From the NCBI RefSeq assembly GCF_021504595.1, contig NZ_JACSGT010000003.1, positions 620,001-684,000 on the forward strand: a stretch of 64,000 nt of DNA. The letters are read 5' to 3'. Origin of the DNA: Chryseobacterium indicum (GTDB lineage Bacteria > Bacteroidota > Bacteroidia > Flavobacteriales > Weeksellaceae). The position numbers and the translations under genes were made by a program. This document shows positions 38,589 to 47,420 of this stretch, in pieces. The notes under the pieces are model-generated. The model was not told the DNA's origin and did no database searches. It saw only the letters and a list, made by a program, of their open reading frames with translations. How positions within the stretch are numbered: position 1 is the stretch's first letter; each line of letters begins with the position of its first letter.

Positions 38589-38615
38589 TTGCATACATAT
38601 TTAGCATTAAATTTG
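38589..38615 (+). promoter_or_regulatory. Promoter of the htrA gene
   Basis: TTG (38589-38591), 16 bp, TAAATTTG (38608-38615). Transcription near 38622 would exclude the long frame that starts at 38570 and supports the ATG at 38669, which follows AAAGAAAGA. Confidence 0.55.
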
Positions 38616-38668
38616 TTTACAGTAAAATGAAAAAGTTAACATCAATAAATAACAAAGAAAGATATACA

Positions 38669-40192
38669 ATGAAGAGTACTTTAAAAAAACTATTACCATT
38701 TGCAGTAGTGGGAGTTATTTCCGGTGCTACTACCGTTGGAGGATTACAATATTTTAATCACGATTCCAACAGTGCAGATCAATCATATTTTACAAAATCT
38801 TCCAATGTTTCCTTTGCGGGAATGAATTCTGCTGCAGTAGGTGATGATTTTGTAAAGGCTGCCAAAACGACAGTTCCGGCAGTGGTAACCATTAAAAACT
38901 ATCAGTCCAGAAGTACAAGCAGAGCTTCTGAACAGGATATGTTCGATTTCTTCTTCGGAGATCCTTTCGGAGGAAGAGGACAGCAGAGACAAAAGCAGCA
39001 GGTTCCTGATAATATGCCTTCAGGAATGGGATCGGGAGTAATTATTTCGCCGGACGGATATATCATTTCGAATAACCATGTTGTAGCAGGAGCCAATAAG
39101 TTAGAAGTGGTTTTAAGCAACAAAAAATCTTATATCGCCACTTTAGTAGGAACAGACCCGAATACAGATATTTCCCTTCTTAAAATTGAAGAAAAAGGAT
39201 TGCCTTATTTAAATTTTGCCAATTCCGATAATATTGAAGTAGGACAATGGGTACTTGCCGTAGGAAATCCTTTGGGATTAAATTCTACCGTTACAGCAGG
39301 TATTGTTTCTGCAAAAGGAAGAGGAATCGGAATTTTAAGTTCACAGGGAAAAGCAGCCAATCCGATTGAAAGTTTTATTCAGACCGATGCAGCAATTAAC
39401 CCGGGGAATTCAGGAGGAGCTTTGGTCAATACAAACGGAGATTTAATTGGTATCAACTCTGCTATTCAGTCTACCACAGGTTATTACCAGGGGTACGGAT
39501 TTGCAGTTCCTGCAAACTTAGCGAGAAAAATTGTTGAAGACATCAAAAAATTCGGTATCGTACAAAGAGGATTCTTAGGGGTAACTTCTTTAGATCTTTC
39601 AGACGATCAGCTTGTCGCAGCATACAATAAAGATAAAAAGACCAATTACAAATCCGGTTCAGGGGTTCTGGTAACAGGATTCGGAGAAAGCAGCGGCGCA
39701 GAAGATGCAGGATTAAAAGTAGGTGATATCATTACCCAGATTGATACAACGCCAATTACAGATTTTGCTGATCTTTCCATTGCGATCGGAAGCAAACGTC
39801 CGGGAGATAAAGTGACGGTAACTTATCAGAGAAACGGAAAACCTTCCACAACAACGGTTACGTTAAGAGATCAGAAAGGGGGAACTTCTACAAGAACAAA
39901 AGCAGATCTTAGTGTAACGGAAAAAATCGGAGCCGATTTCCAGAGTATTGATGATAAAACAAAAGCGTATTATGGGCTGAACAGCGGAGTAATCGCCAAA
40001 AATGTAATTGAAGGCGGTGAAATGGCAAAAGCAGGAATCGTAGACGGATACATCATCACAGAGATCAACGGAAAACCTGTAAACTCACAGAAAGACGTAG
40101 AAAATATTCTGAATAAGTTCACGGGAACTGCCCAGATCAAATACATGGACGACTACGGAAGAGGGTATCAGAGAGGATTTAAAATGCCTTAA
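38669..40192 (+). CDS. Do/DegP-family periplasmic serine protease
   Basis: Envelope quality-control protease. It has 507 residues from the ATG at 38669, which begins the membrane anchor or signal (MKSTLKKLLPFAVVGVISGATTVGG). The catalytic triad is His137 in SNNHVVAGA, Asp167 in GTDPNTDISLL and Ser248 in NPGNSGGAL. PDZ1 is around 290-390 (GFGESSGAEDAGLKVGDIITQIDT) and PDZ2 around 420-500 (GVIAKNVIEGGEMAKAGIVDGYIITEINGKPV). A Gln/Arg-rich linker (FGGRGQQRQKQQ) sits in the LA loop. Confidence 0.95.
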   Translation: MKSTLKKLLPFAVVGVISGATTVGGLQYFNHDSNSADQSYFTKSSNVSFAGMNSAAVGDDFVKAAKTTVPAVVTIKNYQSRSTSRASEQDMFDFFFGDPFGGRGQQRQKQQVPDNMPSGMGSGVIISPDGYIISNNHVVAGANKLEVVLSNKKSYIATLVGTDPNTDISLLKIEEKGLPYLNFANSDNIEVGQWVLAVGNPLGLNSTVTAGIVSAKGRGIGILSSQGKAANPIESFIQTDAAINPGNSGGALVNTNGDLIGINSAIQSTTGYYQGYGFAVPANLARKIVEDIKKFGIVQRGFLGVTSLDLSDDQLVAAYNKDKKTNYKSGSGVLVTGFGESSGAEDAGLKVGDIITQIDTTPITDFADLSIAIGSKRPGDKVTVTYQRNGKPSTTTVTLRDQKGGTSTRTKADLSVTEKIGADFQSIDDKTKAYYGLNSGVIAKNVIEGGEMAKAGIVDGYIITEINGKPVNSQKDVENILNKFTGTAQIKYMDDYGRGYQRGFKMP

Positions 40193-40220
40193 TTTATAGA
40201 GCTAAACTTCACTTCATATC

Positions 40221-40260
40221 AAAAACTCGGCTGTCTCAAATGAGACAGCCGAGTTTTTTT
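40221..40260. terminator. Strong terminator after the Do-family protease gene
   Basis: AAAACTCGGCTGTCTCA pairs with its complement, 16-18 bp of perfect stem around a tiny loop, and T follows. The AAAAA on the left side allows it also to act on minus-strand transcripts. Confidence 0.9.
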
Positions 40261-40384
40261 AATCTTCAGAAACATATTGTTTATTGAAATAGACATATGG
40301 ACAATAAATCGGCAAATCAGCCTTCCTGAAAGCTTCCTGCACTCCTGCAACAGCTTTTCCGGGAACCGGGAAACCTACCCGCAC
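40259..40384 (-). pseudogene. Short open frame or gene remnant
   Basis: The minus strand reads MRVGFPVPGKAVAGVQEA then FRKADLPIYCPYVYFNKQYV and SED-stop, 41 residues from a GTG; the same frame stays open upstream (ISISGKFLTR) until the terminator stem of the next gene. The composition is protein-like and the stop abuts a terminator, but there is no room for a normal start and no family is recognised. It could be a small gene or the surviving end of a lost one. Confidence 0.35.
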
Positions 40385-40420
40385 CCTAGTAAGAAACTTT
40401 CCGGAAATTGATATAAAAAC

Positions 40421-40449
40421 AAAAAAACGCTGCAACCTGCAGCGTTTTT
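40421..40449 (-). terminator. Terminator after the 40454 membrane gene
   Basis: A 12-bp stem (AAAAACGCTGCA with complement) around ACC; TTTTTTTG TTTTT follows on the minus strand. It terminates the ridA-membrane protein pair. Confidence 0.88.
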
Positions 40450-40453
40450 ATAA

Positions 40454-40906
40454 TTATGATTTATTCATTTTTTCAGCGATTCTTCTTTTCTTCTTTCGTT
40501 CATAAATGACTTCTACTATTTTACCTCCGATCCACGAAAACGGGAAGAATGTAAGAAAAATAGAGATTTTATAGAAGGTAGGATGATAAGGGAAAACAAT
40601 AACATCCAGCATGGCTATAAAAAGCATAATGAAACCGATAAGAATAGCATAAGCCACCTTAGCATATTTTACGATAATGGCAGTTGCCACACCTCCCACT
40701 GTAGTTCCCAATCCGGAAATAAACAGCAGAAAGCCGAAAAACGCACCGTCGTTCTGCTTGCTCTGAAGAAATCTCTGCCAATGCTCAAACGGAGCAAAAG
40801 CGTCGAAATTTACCCATTGCGGAAATGCTCTTATCCCAAGAGTAATAATGAGTCCTGCAATTCCAAGACCTACGATAACCGCAATTGTATTTCTTATAAA
40901 GTTCAT
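40454..40906 (-). CDS. Membrane protein of unknown function, four helices
   Basis: It has 150 residues. Four hydrophobic helices are seen: IAVIVGLGIAGLIITLGI, FFGFLLFISGLGTTVGG, AYAILIGFIMLFIAMLDVIVF and FYKISIFLTFFPFSWIGGKIV, with a Lys/Arg-rich C-terminus. No named family. Its ATG shares a base with the stop of ridA, so the two are coupled. Confidence 0.8.
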   Translation of the reverse strand: MNFIRNTIAVIVGLGIAGLIITLGIRAFPQWVNFDAFAPFEHWQRFLQSKQNDGAFFGFLLFISGLGTTVGGVATAIIVKYAKVAYAILIGFIMLFIAMLDVIVFPYHPTFYKISIFLTFFPFSWIGGKIVEVIYERKKKRRIAEKMNKS

Positions 40907-41286
40907 TAATCCTGATGTGCAATCATAGAAATTTCAATATCCACATTTTTCGGCAGACAGGAAACCTGTACCGTTTCGCGCGCAGGGAAGCTTTCAGCAT
41001 CCAGATAGGAAGCATAAATATCATTCATTACAGCAAAATCATCCATGCTTTTAAGGAAAATGGTAGCTTTTACAACATTTTTAAAAGTCATTCCTGCTTC
41101 TTTAAGAATAGCGTCCAGATTCTTCATTACCTGATGCGTTTCCTTTTCAATCCCTTCTACCAGCTTTCCGGTTGCAGGATCTACAGGGATCTGTCCGGAA
41201 ATATACAATATTCCGTTTGCCATATTGGCTTGTGAATAGGGTCCAATAGCAGCAGGAGCATTAACAGTGTTGATTACTTTTTTCAT
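40906..41286 (-). CDS. ridA: RidA family reactive enamine/imine deaminase
   Basis: Hydrolyses reactive 2-aminoacrylate-type intermediates. It has 126 residues: NTVNAPAAIGPYSQANMANGILYISGQIPVDP, DAILKEAGMTFKNVVKATIFL and the Arg of FPARETVQVSCLPKNVDIEISMIA, which binds the substrate carboxylate. A TATATTTG -7 element is at 41312-41305. Confidence 0.95.
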   Translation of the reverse strand: MKKVINTVNAPAAIGPYSQANMANGILYISGQIPVDPATGKLVEGIEKETHQVMKNLDAILKEAGMTFKNVVKATIFLKSMDDFAVMNDIYASYLDAESFPARETVQVSCLPKNVDIEISMIAHQD

Positions 41287-41342
41287 GAAAATTTATTTTG
41301 GATGCAAATATAAAATTTATATTCTATTTCTAGAATCAAATA

Positions 41343-43958
41343 TTAGAAAGGTGCATTAGGCTGTGTAAAACTTCTGTCTTTATACTTCAGCGCATCGCTT
41401 AAGATATTGGCTTTGATGCCGATAAAGAAATCATATACTTTATACTGCCCGAAAGGAACCCAGTTGAAATTAATGGTAAAACTTCGCTGATCTCTTGCAA
41501 AACCAATTCGGGTATATGCCAGTTTCTGCGTTACCATATCATAGTGCGTACTCCCATTGATGTTCCAGTACGGGGTAAGTTTAATACTCCCGTCGAGCCC
41601 TACAGAAGCAAGCTTGGTCGGGGTTCTGGATGCCGAACTTTTCGTGTAGGCATAGTTCGCATTTACGTTTAATGTCCATGCCTGATTGAAATGCGCATAA
41701 TTATCATCATCAAAATAATAATTTTCATTTCTAACCTCACCCTTCGTTTTATACTTTTTGGCATAATCTGTTTTCTCACCAAAAATTTCGCTGCTTAAAG
41801 GATAAGACATCTGAACATTGAATCCCTGAACACTGAAGTACCCGAACTGCTCTGTTCTGATTCCCGCATCCTGTCCCGGAAGGAAGATAATTTTATACGG
41901 ATCTAAAGACAAACTCGTATTAAGACTTAGCTTATTGTTAAAGAAAGAAGACTGCCCCGTAATTGTAATAATAGAAAAAGGGTGATCTTTTGCTGCAAAA
42001 TTATAATTTCCGGTAAGGTTAAGAGATTCAAAAATCTTTATCTTCTTCACGCCTGTAGAATCACTTTTCGATCTTACTTTCATTTCCAGATTGTTTCCGA
42101 TGTTAAAGCCTAAAGCTCCCACCAATCCTGTGGTCGGGCTTCCGATAATTCCGCCTTCGAAAATAGAATACGGCGTTAAAGCTCCGTTCGCGTCGTAATA
42201 ATTTTTAAAATATCCATAGCCGGAACCTCCGAAATCCGGAGAATAGGTAAACCCGATACTTGGTGTCATCATGTGTCTGATGGCTTCAATCGCAGAACCT
42301 TTCTTAAAGTTTGCCTGCCCGTATAAAGTCGTCTGAATACTTGCTGTGGTAGAAAATGTAGAATATCCGGAAATTCCTTTATTGGTTTCCGTGATTACTT
42401 TATTCTGAAGTGGATCGTAGAATTTATTGATGGTTTTTGTAGTTAAAGCATTATCAATATTCGCCCCTAAACTGAATGTGAAATATTTCGCAACAGTTGT
42501 ATTGGTTCCTAAAGCAATGTTATTTTTAACTCCCGTCTGTAATTTATCCCACATTGCTGCTTTAAACAGTTCCCCTTCATTGGTCTGAACGAAATTAGAT
42601 AAATTCACCCCTGTATTTACGGTTAAATTCTCAAGCAGACCGGCGCGTACTCCCGTTTTTGACTTAAATAAGTAAAACTGATTAATTGCCACGTTCATCT
42701 GTGGCAGACGCAGATCTGATAAACCGGTTGCAAAATTCTGAGAATACGAAGCTGTTCCCGTAATGGTAACCGGAAGTTTTAAAAATCTCTTTGTAATGGT
42801 AACCGTAGAGTTCTGCTGGGTGTTTAAAACATTCTGATTTAAGATATAATTGTTGTTCAGTGTATTGTTATAAAACTTTGTACTTACAATATCTACCGAT
42901 GCCGAAAACGTGAGGAAAGGATTGGCTTTTGAATCCTGCGTATGTCTCCACGCAATTCTGTATGTTCCTGTTTTGCTGTAATTATCCAGACCTTTGATTC
43001 CGCGAACCATGGTTCCGATGTCCGCAGAAAAATTTCCGGAATAGCGGTATTTCTTTATATAATTCATCTCCGGCCGCAAATTCCAGCTTCCTTTCGTATA
43101 AATATCCGAAAGAATTTTCAGATCGAAATGCTCTCCTATCGGCTGATAGTAGCCCAGACTATTCAGGAAAAATCCTACATCCTGTCTTTCCCCGAAACTC
43201 GGGATCAGAATACCTGCAGATCTTTTGCTTGAAAAAGGAAGAATCGCAAAAGGCATGATAAGCGGAGTGGGAACCTGCTCTATATACATCTGAATCGGTC
43301 CCGAAACAATGGAAGATTTGTTTTTTGTTTTTACAAGTTTCAGATATCTTGCTCTTAAAAAATAATCTGCCGCTGTATCTTTTTTCTTGATGTAATAATC
43401 GTCGGTTGTATAATCTGCGCGGCTCATCGCGAAGATACTGTCGTTGTACTTTTTGGTTTTGTTTGCCGTAATTACCCCTTCACTTTCTTCGGTTCTTGCA
43501 TTATAGGCAATTGCCTGTCTCGTTAAGGTGTTATACTGAAATTCTGTAGTTTCATATTTTTTTCCGGCCTGCGTTGTAATAACAGGCTCGATAATTTTAC
43601 CCAAAGAATCCTGTTTTCCACGTGCATACATGAGATGTTTCTGCTCATCGATGGAAATATAATCCGCATCAATCTGCATATCCTGATATTTCACCTGGGC
43701 ATTTTTGTTCAGATACACCATTTTTTTCTGGAAATCTCTTCTCTGATAGTCCGCTTTTGTCTGCAGCACAGATTCCAGAGGCTCCTTTTTCAGAACAATG
43801 GTATCTTTTTTGGAAATAGTATCATTAACCGCATTTTCAGGCAATTTTTCAGGCTTTTGCTGTGCTAAAAAATTGTTAAAAATTAGGATAATTAAAATTT
43901 GTAATATATTTTTGGAGACGGTTTTGACCAATTTTTTGTTATATTTATATGTAAACAA
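41343..43958 (-). CDS. lptD: LPS-assembly protein LptD-like outer-membrane protein
   Basis: Outer-membrane barrel that inserts lipopolysaccharide. It has 871 residues. A signal-like N-terminus (ILQILIILIFNNFLA-Q), an OstA-like N-terminal domain (VYLNKNAQVKYQDMQIDADYISIDEQKHLMYARGK and YETTEFQYNTLTRQAIAYNARTEES) then a large barrel from about residue 230 (MPFAILPFSSKRSAGILIPSFG) to the end. The translation start is uncertain, as TAATTTTG (43974-43967) would put the transcript start almost at the ATG. It is divergent from the amidase gene with 38 bp between. Confidence 0.9.
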   Translation of the reverse strand: MFTYKYNKKLVKTVSKNILQILIILIFNNFLAQQKPEKLPENAVNDTISKKDTIVLKKEPLESVLQTKADYQRRDFQKKMVYLNKNAQVKYQDMQIDADYISIDEQKHLMYARGKQDSLGKIIEPVITTQAGKKYETTEFQYNTLTRQAIAYNARTEESEGVITANKTKKYNDSIFAMSRADYTTDDYYIKKKDTAADYFLRARYLKLVKTKNKSSIVSGPIQMYIEQVPTPLIMPFAILPFSSKRSAGILIPSFGERQDVGFFLNSLGYYQPIGEHFDLKILSDIYTKGSWNLRPEMNYIKKYRYSGNFSADIGTMVRGIKGLDNYSKTGTYRIAWRHTQDSKANPFLTFSASVDIVSTKFYNNTLNNNYILNQNVLNTQQNSTVTITKRFLKLPVTITGTASYSQNFATGLSDLRLPQMNVAINQFYLFKSKTGVRAGLLENLTVNTGVNLSNFVQTNEGELFKAAMWDKLQTGVKNNIALGTNTTVAKYFTFSLGANIDNALTTKTINKFYDPLQNKVITETNKGISGYSTFSTTASIQTTLYGQANFKKGSAIEAIRHMMTPSIGFTYSPDFGGSGYGYFKNYYDANGALTPYSIFEGGIIGSPTTGLVGALGFNIGNNLEMKVRSKSDSTGVKKIKIFESLNLTGNYNFAAKDHPFSIITITGQSSFFNNKLSLNTSLSLDPYKIIFLPGQDAGIRTEQFGYFSVQGFNVQMSYPLSSEIFGEKTDYAKKYKTKGEVRNENYYFDDDNYAHFNQAWTLNVNANYAYTKSSASRTPTKLASVGLDGSIKLTPYWNINGSTHYDMVTQKLAYTRIGFARDQRSFTINFNWVPFGQYKVYDFFIGIKANILSDALKYKDRSFTQPNAPF

Positions 43959-43996
43959 TTAAGGCTCAAAATTAATATAAATTTTAAAACTGTAAG

Positions 43997-45283
43997 ATGC
44001 ACAAAGTAAATTTTAAAATAATTTTATCATTTCTCTTCATCCTGTTTACCAACTTTATTTTTTCGCAAAAGAAATTTACCATTGTTTTGGACGCCGGACA
44101 CGGGGGAAGTGATTACGGAGCTAACAGAACCTACACCGATATCGGAAGGATCTCCGAAAAGGATGTAACGCTTGCCATTACCCTTAAAGTTGGGGCAATG
44201 CTGGAAAAAAATAAAGATTTTAAAGTAATATATACAAGGAAGATCGACGAATATCCTTCGTTATCCGACAGAACCAATCTTGCGAACAGAAGCAAAGCAG
44301 ATCTTTTTGTTTCCATACACTGTAATTCTTCCAAAAAACCAACTGCTTACGGAACAGAAACTTATGTACAGGGACCGGATCAGAACGACACCAATCTTGA
44401 AGTGGCAAAAAGAGAAAATGATGTGATTTTCCTTGATGAAAAAGATAAGCAGACCTTTGGTTCTTATGATGCAAGCTCACCGGAGTCTTTAATCGCCCTG
44501 AAGCTTCAGCAAAGCAAATATCTGGAATCCAGCCTTCTTCTTGGCGGACTGGTAGAAAATAATTTTGTGAATAAAGACAAAAGAAGTTCCCGCGGTGTGT
44601 TCCAGAAAAACCTGCACGTTCTCCGTATGAATGCGATGCCTTCTGTATTAATTGAAACCGGATTTATCAATCATCCCGAAGAAAGCCATTATCTGGCATC
44701 AGAAAAAGGACAGGAGGAAATTTCGGAAAGTATTTATCAGGCAATTATTGATTATAAAAAAGCAATCGACAGGAAATCCGGTGTTTCGGCAGTGGTGAAA
44801 AAACCTGAACCGGATAAACTGGCGGAAGTAGCGCTGAAAAACGATTTCAGAATCCTATTGCTTAGCTCTCCTGAAAAATACAACGACGGAGATCCTGCTT
44901 TAAAAGGTTTAAATTACATCCTGCCTATCAAAGAGAACGGACAGTACAAATATTATTACGGGGTTACTAACCTTGCTTCTGTAAGAGATATCAACATTAA
45001 AACGGCAAAAGATGCAGGGTTTAAAAATGCATATGCAGTTGGATTTATGCCGAACCAAAAACTGAGCACAGGGTATTATACGATTGAAGTGTACGTTGGT
45101 GAAAAACTGAATGGAAATTCTTTCATTCTTCAGACGCTGAAAGATGTGGAAAGAAACAAAGAAAGCGGAGTTTTCTATTATACATACGGAAAAGTGTATT
45201 CTCTGGAGGATGCAGTGAAATTACAGAAAGATCTTGAGACTAAAGGAATTAAGAATACCGTAATTCAAAAAGTTTTCAAATAA
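43997..45283 (+). CDS. N-acetylmuramoyl-L-alanine amidase
   Basis: Cleaves the peptide stem from peptidoglycan. It has 428 residues with a signal peptide (KIILSFLFILFTNFIFS-Q). The Amidase_3 domain, about residues 27-255, has LDAGHGGSDYGA (zinc His), SEKDVTLAITLKVG (Glu), FVSIHCNSS (zinc His) and VLIETGFINHPEES (catalytic Glu). Residues 290-428 may be a SPOR-like domain (TGYYTIEVYVGEKLNGNSFILQTLKDVE). Confidence 0.94.
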   Translation: MHKVNFKIILSFLFILFTNFIFSQKKFTIVLDAGHGGSDYGANRTYTDIGRISEKDVTLAITLKVGAMLEKNKDFKVIYTRKIDEYPSLSDRTNLANRSKADLFVSIHCNSSKKPTAYGTETYVQGPDQNDTNLEVAKRENDVIFLDEKDKQTFGSYDASSPESLIALKLQQSKYLESSLLLGGLVENNFVNKDKRSSRGVFQKNLHVLRMNAMPSVLIETGFINHPEESHYLASEKGQEEISESIYQAIIDYKKAIDRKSGVSAVVKKPEPDKLAEVALKNDFRILLLSSPEKYNDGDPALKGLNYILPIKENGQYKYYYGVTNLASVRDINIKTAKDAGFKNAYAVGFMPNQKLSTGYYTIEVYVGEKLNGNSFILQTLKDVERNKESGVFYYTYGKVYSLEDAVKLQKDLETKGIKNTVIQKVFK

Positions 45284-45294
45284 TAAAAAATAAT

Positions 45295-45325
45295 TTTGAA
45301 GTTAAAAAGTTAATTATTACTTTTG
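45295..45325 (+). promoter_or_regulatory. Promoter of the first tRNA-Glu
   Basis: TTTG (45295-45298), 19 bp, TACTTTTG (45318-45325): an ideal match. The start near 45332 lies about 8 nt before the tRNA. Confidence 0.75.
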
Positions 45326-45339
45326 CAACCTCAAAATTT

Positions 45340-45411
45340 GGCCTATTCGTCTAGTGGTTAGGACTCAAGGTTTTCATCCTTGCAACAGGAGTTCGATTCT
45401 CCTATAGGCTA
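45340..45411 (+). tRNA. tRNA-Glu (UUC), copy 1
   Basis: 72 nt, all four arms. Acceptor GGCCTAT/ATAGGCT, anticodon loop TTTTCAT with TTC, T-arm GGAGTTCGATTCTCC. The acceptor and anticodon stem (CAAGG/CCTTG) differ from the two copies downstream. CCA follows the discriminator base in the DNA (45412-45414), unlike the other copies. Confidence 0.95.
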
Positions 45412-45424
45412 CCAAATTTATATC

Positions 45425-45745
45425 ATGCCGGATTTAAAAATACAAGAAGCAAAATTGCTTTTTAAGAAAATCCACTCTAACCCAAAAAGTTACGATTTAA
45501 AAATCAATGAAGGCGGGATAACAGGCAGTGATGATAAAATAAGTTTCAGACTTGACAGGACTGGAGAAAGGGTCACTTTTGAAGTAACGATTGACGGACT
45601 TACCTTCACCAATACCACTGGAGAATGGAACAATGCGATAGTAATGCTCAGCAACACTATCAAAAAAATAGAAAGAGAAGAAGAGAATATTAAAATAGAA
45701 CAGGCAATAGATAAACTCAGAAAATATTTATCCGAAGAAAATTAA
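45425..45745 (+). CDS. Small soluble protein of unknown function
   Basis: It has 106 residues from the ATG at 45425 (MPDLKIQEAKLLFKKIHSNP). The first half is beta-like (YDLKINEGGITGSDDKISFRLDRTGERVTFEVTIDGLTF), the second half a charged helix (ISNTI-like IVMLSNTIKKIEREEENIKIEQAIDKLRKYL). No family recognised. It starts 13 bp after the tRNA-Glu and may share its promoter. Confidence 0.7.
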   Translation: MPDLKIQEAKLLFKKIHSNPKSYDLKINEGGITGSDDKISFRLDRTGERVTFEVTIDGLTFTNTTGEWNNAIVMLSNTIKKIEREEENIKIEQAIDKLRKYLSEEN

Positions 45746-45762
45746 AAATTTTTGAAAATAAA

Positions 45763-45794
45763 TTTGGAGGATAAAAAAAAAGTTTTTACTTTTG
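45763..45794 (+). promoter_or_regulatory. Promoter of rpsT
   Basis: TTTG (45763-45766), 20 bp, TACTTTTG (45787-45794). It has the same -7 octamer as the tRNA-Glu promoter. The start near 45801 gives a 12-nt leader. Confidence 0.7.
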
Positions 45795-45812
45795 CACTCA
45801 CATTTGAACGAT

Positions 45813-46067
45813 ATGGCAAATCATAAATCAGCATTAAAAAGAATCAGACAAAACGAAGTAAGAAAACTTCGTAACAGATACTACCACAAGACTGCTAGAA
45901 CAGCAATGAAAGTGTTAAGAAATGAAGAAGATAAGGCTGCTGCTGCAGAGCAATTGCCAAAGGTTATCTCTTTGTTGGATAAGTTAGCTAAGAAAAACAT
46001 TATCCACAAAAACAAAGCAGCTAACTTAAAAAGCAAATTAACTAAGCACGTTAATAAACTAGCTTAA
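45813..46067 (+). CDS. rpsT: 30S ribosomal protein S20
   Basis: 16S rRNA-binding helical bundle. It has 84 residues from the ATG at 45813 ([27 protein letters not shown]); the family start is MANxKSA, which excludes a longer version. The C-terminal [23 protein letters not shown] is also typical. It is flanked by tRNA-Glu genes and probably cotranscribed with the two downstream. Confidence 0.98.
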   Translation: MANHKSALKRIRQNEVRKLRNRYYHKTARTAMKVLRNEEDKAAAAEQLPKVISLLDKLAKKNIIHKNKAANLKSKLTKHVNKLA

Positions 46068-46078
46068 TAAGTATAGTT

Positions 46079-46150
46079 GGCCCGTTCGTCTATCGGTTAG
46101 GACCTCAGATTTTCATTCTGGTAAGAGGGGTTCGATTCCCCTACGGGCTA
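46079..46150 (+). tRNA. tRNA-Glu (UUC), copy 2
   Basis: 72 nt. Acceptor GGCCCGT/ACGGGCT, anticodon loop TTTTCAT, T-arm GGGGTTCGATTCCCC. It lies 11 bp after the rpsT stop and has no encoded CCA. Confidence 0.95.
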
Positions 46151-46243
46151 CAAAACTTAATTACTACTCTAACCTGGTAATTAATAAGAGTTGATACTTA
46201 TAAAAACAAAAAACTAACCCTGCGATTTTCGCAGAAATTAGAT

Positions 46244-46315
46244 GGCCCGTTCGTCTATCGGTTAGGACCTCAGATTTTCATTCTGGTAAGAGGGGTTCGA
46301 TTCCCCTACGGGCTA
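46244..46315 (+). tRNA. tRNA-Glu (UUC), copy 3
   Basis: Identical over 72 nt to copy 2, which points to a recent duplication. The 93-bp spacer between them has a short CTGCGA/TCGCAG hairpin that may guide processing. Confidence 0.95.
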
Positions 46316-46318
46316 CTT

Positions 46319-46350
46319 AAAGAGATTCAATTTTTTGGATCTCTTTTTTT
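46319..46350 (+). terminator. Terminator of the rpsT-tRNA cluster
   Basis: AAAGAGATTC pairs with GGATCTCTTT (one G-U), loop about 8 nt, then a run of T. It lies 3 bp after the last tRNA-Glu. Confidence 0.85.
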
Positions 46351-46422
46351 GTTTATTCATCTTGCAGAAAACCATCTATTTCATCTCATTCTTAATATTA
46401 ATTACTACAGTTTAGAAAAAGA

Positions 46423-46450
46423 AAAACCTCCACTGTACAATGAAGGTTTT
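46423..46450 (-). terminator. Terminator of the putative copper operon
   Basis: On the minus strand AAAACCTTCA and TGGAGGTTTT form a 10-bp stem (one G-U) with an 8-nt loop, then T. It lies 21 bp after the stop of the last gene. Confidence 0.75.
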
Positions 46451-46471
46451 GGGTAGAATTATATATTAAAG

Positions 46472-47413
46472 TTATATTCCGAAATTCACGAAAACGCTGA
46501 ATCGGGATTTGGCTTCTATGTCTCCTCCTGCAAGATTTGTGTAAGCAGGAAGCATTACTTCACTTCCCAAACTGAATTTTTTGTAGGAGGCTTCAAAACC
46601 CAGCTTGCCGTATAAAGCGCTTCCGGCAGTTTTAGGCATTACTTCTCCAAACTGTCTGTTCCAGTCGTAGACTTCCCCCTGCATTCCGAATTTTCCGGAT
46701 ATAATACTGTTTTCATTTTTCCAGAGTCTGTAAAATCCTGTCGCTGCATAATTCCACTGGTTACCGAAACGGTAATGTTTTTTGTTTTCTGTTTTTAAAG
46801 TATAATCTGTATTCAGCAATACCGCCAGTTTATCTTTCTGAAATTTGTAATTCAGAACCGTCTGATAATCCCAGCTTCCTGTTCCAAGCTGAAAACTGGG
46901 ATTTACTCCGGTGATTCCTTTTTCATCAAACTTTCCGATCGGAATTTTCACACCGAAACCTCCGTTCAGTTGATGGGAAGAATCTTTGGAATCGATAATC
47001 TGGTAGATTCCCATCACATTCGCATCCCCGATTCCTTCAATTTTTATATCTCCCTGTAATGCTTTCTTGGTGTGAAACTGAAACGGAATACTTGCATACA
47101 CACTTACATTTTTAGCAAGCGGAATTTTTCCCCAAAGCTGAACCGTATTGAAATACTGATCCTGCGTAAGATCATTGACGAATAAATTTTCTTTGGCTCT
47201 GTAATGTTGTGCAAAATATTTAACGCCGATAAACTGAGGATTCAGCAAAGATTCAAAACCGGAAGAACCGTTTCCTGCGGCGCAGCCACATGCATCACAA
47301 TCATCAAAGAACATTGGATTGAGTTCTTTGGGAATAAATAAACTGTCATTGATTTCTTTTGCCTGACTAAAAAAGCATCCGGCTAAACCCAATGTTAAAA
47401 ATACCTTCTTCAT
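46472..47413 (-). CDS. Outer-membrane barrel protein of the MbnP/MbnH operon
   Basis: It has 313 residues from the ATG at 47413 (MKKVFLTLGLAGCFFSQA-K), 7 bp after the upstream stop. Repeated strands (VQLWGKIPLAKNVSVYASIPFQF, GGFGVKIPIGKF, GTGSWDYQTVLNYKF) resemble the phenol-degradation-type transporter barrels. Near the mature N-terminus there is a Cys/Asp motif, FFDDCDACGCAAGNG, with three Cys that could bind metal. Its position behind the MbnP-like and MbnH-like genes suggests metal passage or a surface partner, which is inference. Confidence 0.75.
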   Translation of the reverse strand: MKKVFLTLGLAGCFFSQAKEINDSLFIPKELNPMFFDDCDACGCAAGNGSSGFESLLNPQFIGVKYFAQHYRAKENLFVNDLTQDQYFNTVQLWGKIPLAKNVSVYASIPFQFHTKKALQGDIKIEGIGDANVMGIYQIIDSKDSSHQLNGGFGVKIPIGKFDEKGITGVNPSFQLGTGSWDYQTVLNYKFQKDKLAVLLNTDYTLKTENKKHYRFGNQWNYAATGFYRLWKNENSIISGKFGMQGEVYDWNRQFGEVMPKTAGSALYGKLGFEASYKKFSLGSEVMLPAYTNLAGGDIEAKSRFSVFVNFGI

Positions 47414-47420
47414 AATTTTA

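Noticed and set aside
38570..38668. Longer start for the Do-family protease (33 extra residues)
   Set aside because: The promoter -7 element lies inside this stretch and the membrane anchor begins right at the ATG at 38669.
46079..46315. tRNA copies 2 and 3 as att sites of an integrated element
   Set aside because: The two identical tRNAs lie only 93 bp apart with no integrase or foreign cargo; simple duplication explains them.
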